Assembly: GCF_937888285.1 (NCBI RefSeq)
Contig: NZ_CALART010000011.1
Span: 310,001 to 374,000 of the forward strand
Source of the DNA: an uncultured Aquimonas sp.
GTDB taxonomy: Bacteria > Pseudomonadota > Gammaproteobacteria > Xanthomonadales > Xanthomonadaceae
Reading direction: 5' to 3'
DNA: 64,000 bases
Part shown: positions 63,105 through 64,000 of the stretch, piece after piece
Position numbering within the stretch: position 1 is the first letter of the stretch
Layout: every line of letters starts with the position of its first letter
Made by a program: the position numbers and the translations under genes
Notes under the pieces: generated by a model
The model's database searches: none
What the model was told of the DNA's origin: nothing
The model's input: the letters and a program-made list of their open reading frames with translations, nothing else

Positions 63105-64000
63105 ATGCACCCGGACAACCCGAACACCACGCCGGAAGCAGACGCCGAGCGCGCCGACTTCGGCCGCCGCCTGCTGGCCGCCTTCGATGCCATCGCCGAC
63201 CTGCCGCCGACCGAGCGCGAGCCAGCACTGCTGCGTCTGCGCGAAGACTCCCCGCGGCTCGAACAGGAAGTTCGCGCGCTGCTGGCGCGCGATGCCGAGA
63301 CCGGCCCACTGGACGCCACCCTGTCCGGCCAGATCCAGCCCCTGCTGCGCGAGGCGCTGCCCGAACTCGACCCCGCTCCGGCGCAGATCGGCCCCTACCA
63401 GGTCCTGCGCCTGCTCGGCGAGGGCGGCATGGGCCGCGTCTACCTGGCCCGCCGCAGCGAGGGGCCCGTCGCCCGCGAAGTCGCCATCAAGCTGATCCGC
63501 CCGGATCGCGCGGGTGCCGGCCTGATCGCGCGCTTTGAAGCCGAGCGCCGACACCTGGCGGCACTGGACCACCCCGGCATCTGTCGCTTCATCGACGCCG
63601 ACAGCCTCGCCGACGGCACGCCCTACGTGGTGATGGAAGTCGTGCAGGGCGAGCCGATCATCGATTACTGCCAACGCAATGCGCTCGGATTGCGCGCGCG
63701 CGTCGAACTGCTGCGCAAGCTGCTGGCCGCCGTGGCCCACGCCCACGATCGCCTGCTGCTGCACCGGGACATCAAGCCCCACAACGTGCTGGTGACGGCC
63801 GACGGCCAGCCCAAGCTGCTCGACTTCGGCATCGCCAAATCGATCGAAGACGCGCAGGCCAGCGTCACCCGCACCGCCGAGCGCTTCTTCACGCCCAACG
63901 CCAGCGCGCCGGAGCAGCTGCTGGGCGAACCCGCCGGCGTCGCCTGCGATGTCTACAGCCTGGGCGCGCTGGCGTACGAGCTGCTCAGCGGGACCCTGCC
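63105..64000 (+). CDS. Ser/Thr protein kinase (PknB type), 5' part
   Basis: The reading frame from the ATG at 63105 stays open to the window edge (298 codons). The start is basic/acidic for about 90 residues, then the kinase domain: GEGGMGRVYLA (glycine loop, about 105-115), VAIKLIRP (catalytic lysine), HRDIKPHNVL (catalytic loop), DFGIAK (Mg site) and APEQ with DVYSLGALAYELLSG. The 3' part, which often carries TPR repeats in this arrangement, is outside the window. It follows the ECF sigma gene closely, as in many Lysobacterales, and probably controls it. Confidence 0.9.
   Translation, partial: MHPDNPNTTPEADAERADFGRRLLAAFDAIADLPPTEREPALLRLREDSPRLEQEVRALLARDAETGPLDATLSGQIQPLLREALPELDPAPAQIGPYQVLRLLGEGGMGRVYLARRSEGPVAREVAIKLIRPDRAGAGLIARFEAERRHLAALDHPGICRFIDADSLADGTPYVVMEVVQGEPIIDYCQRNALGLRARVELLRKLLAAVAHAHDRLLLHRDIKPHNVLVTADGQPKLLDFGIAKSIEDAQASVTRTAERFFTPNASAPEQLLGEPAGVACDVYSLGALAYELLSGTL

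Overview
The window is about 64 kb of high-GC chromosomal DNA that looks like a gammaproteobacterium of the Lysobacterales (Xanthomonadales). This rests on the rpsP-rimM-trmD-rplS operon next to ffh, a PilZ protein, an OxyR with cysteines at 199 and 208, an ECF sigma factor of the TIGR02999 type beside a Ser/Thr kinase, and secreted enzymes with polyserine linkers. The genus cannot be fixed by eye. There is no CRISPR array, complete insertion sequence, prophage or rRNA operon.

Layout. 0-3 kb: the end of a TRAP transporter operon (dctP partial, dctQ, dctM) and a LacI-family regulator. 3-26 kb: mostly housekeeping genes. These are ribosomal and RNA-modification genes, ffh, a CcsA-like protein, PilZ, radA, a CorC-like protein, tRNA-Thr, ispH, a secreted hydrolase, oxyR, an alkyltransferase-like protein, phoU, exoD, hisS, tRNA-Pro, an FmdB-type zinc ribbon, ppnN, rapA and a PilH-like response regulator. 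26-40 kb: a pectin-use region. It holds a 1355-residue double pectate lyase with three polyserine linkers, a divergent PMT-family mannosyltransferase with a PA14-like partner, kduD, an RpiB-family isomerase, a cupin, a BlaI/BlaR1-TonB pair and a second polyserine pectate lyase. 40-47 kb: a T6SS accessory cargo island with lower GC by eye. It encodes DUF6484, DUF2169, a degenerate ketosynthase-like protein, a DUF4150 PAAR-like protein, a PD-(D/E)XK nuclease, a TsiV-type immunity protein and two further proteins, with no T6SS structural genes. 47-54 kb: a methyltransferase, a PQQ-type sugar dehydrogenase, a c-type cytochrome, and a histidine kinase/sigma-54 activator pair with a secreted target. 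54-64 kb: a peptidoglycan amidase, an MgtC/DUF4010 protein, a VOC protein, two secreted proteins of unknown function, and an ECF sigma factor with the start of a Ser/Thr kinase.

How the genes work together. The lyases would cut pectin outside the cell. KduD, the RpiB-like isomerase (a probable DhuI-type replacement for KduI) and the cupin would turn the unsaturated product into 2-keto-3-deoxygluconate. The exact 15-mer TGACACCGGTAGTCA precedes both kduD and the second lyase, and a close variant lies between the first lyase and the mannosyltransferase. I read these as operators of one regulon, possibly under a LacI-type repressor. The mannosyltransferase may glycosylate the serine linkers.

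The kinase/activator pair has a near-consensus sigma-54 promoter in front of its own operon and another in front of the secreted-protein gene next to it. This suggests a closed, self-amplifying circuit. These two circuits and the T6SS cargo island are the best candidates for something new. Their functions are inferred from sequence reading alone, without database searches.
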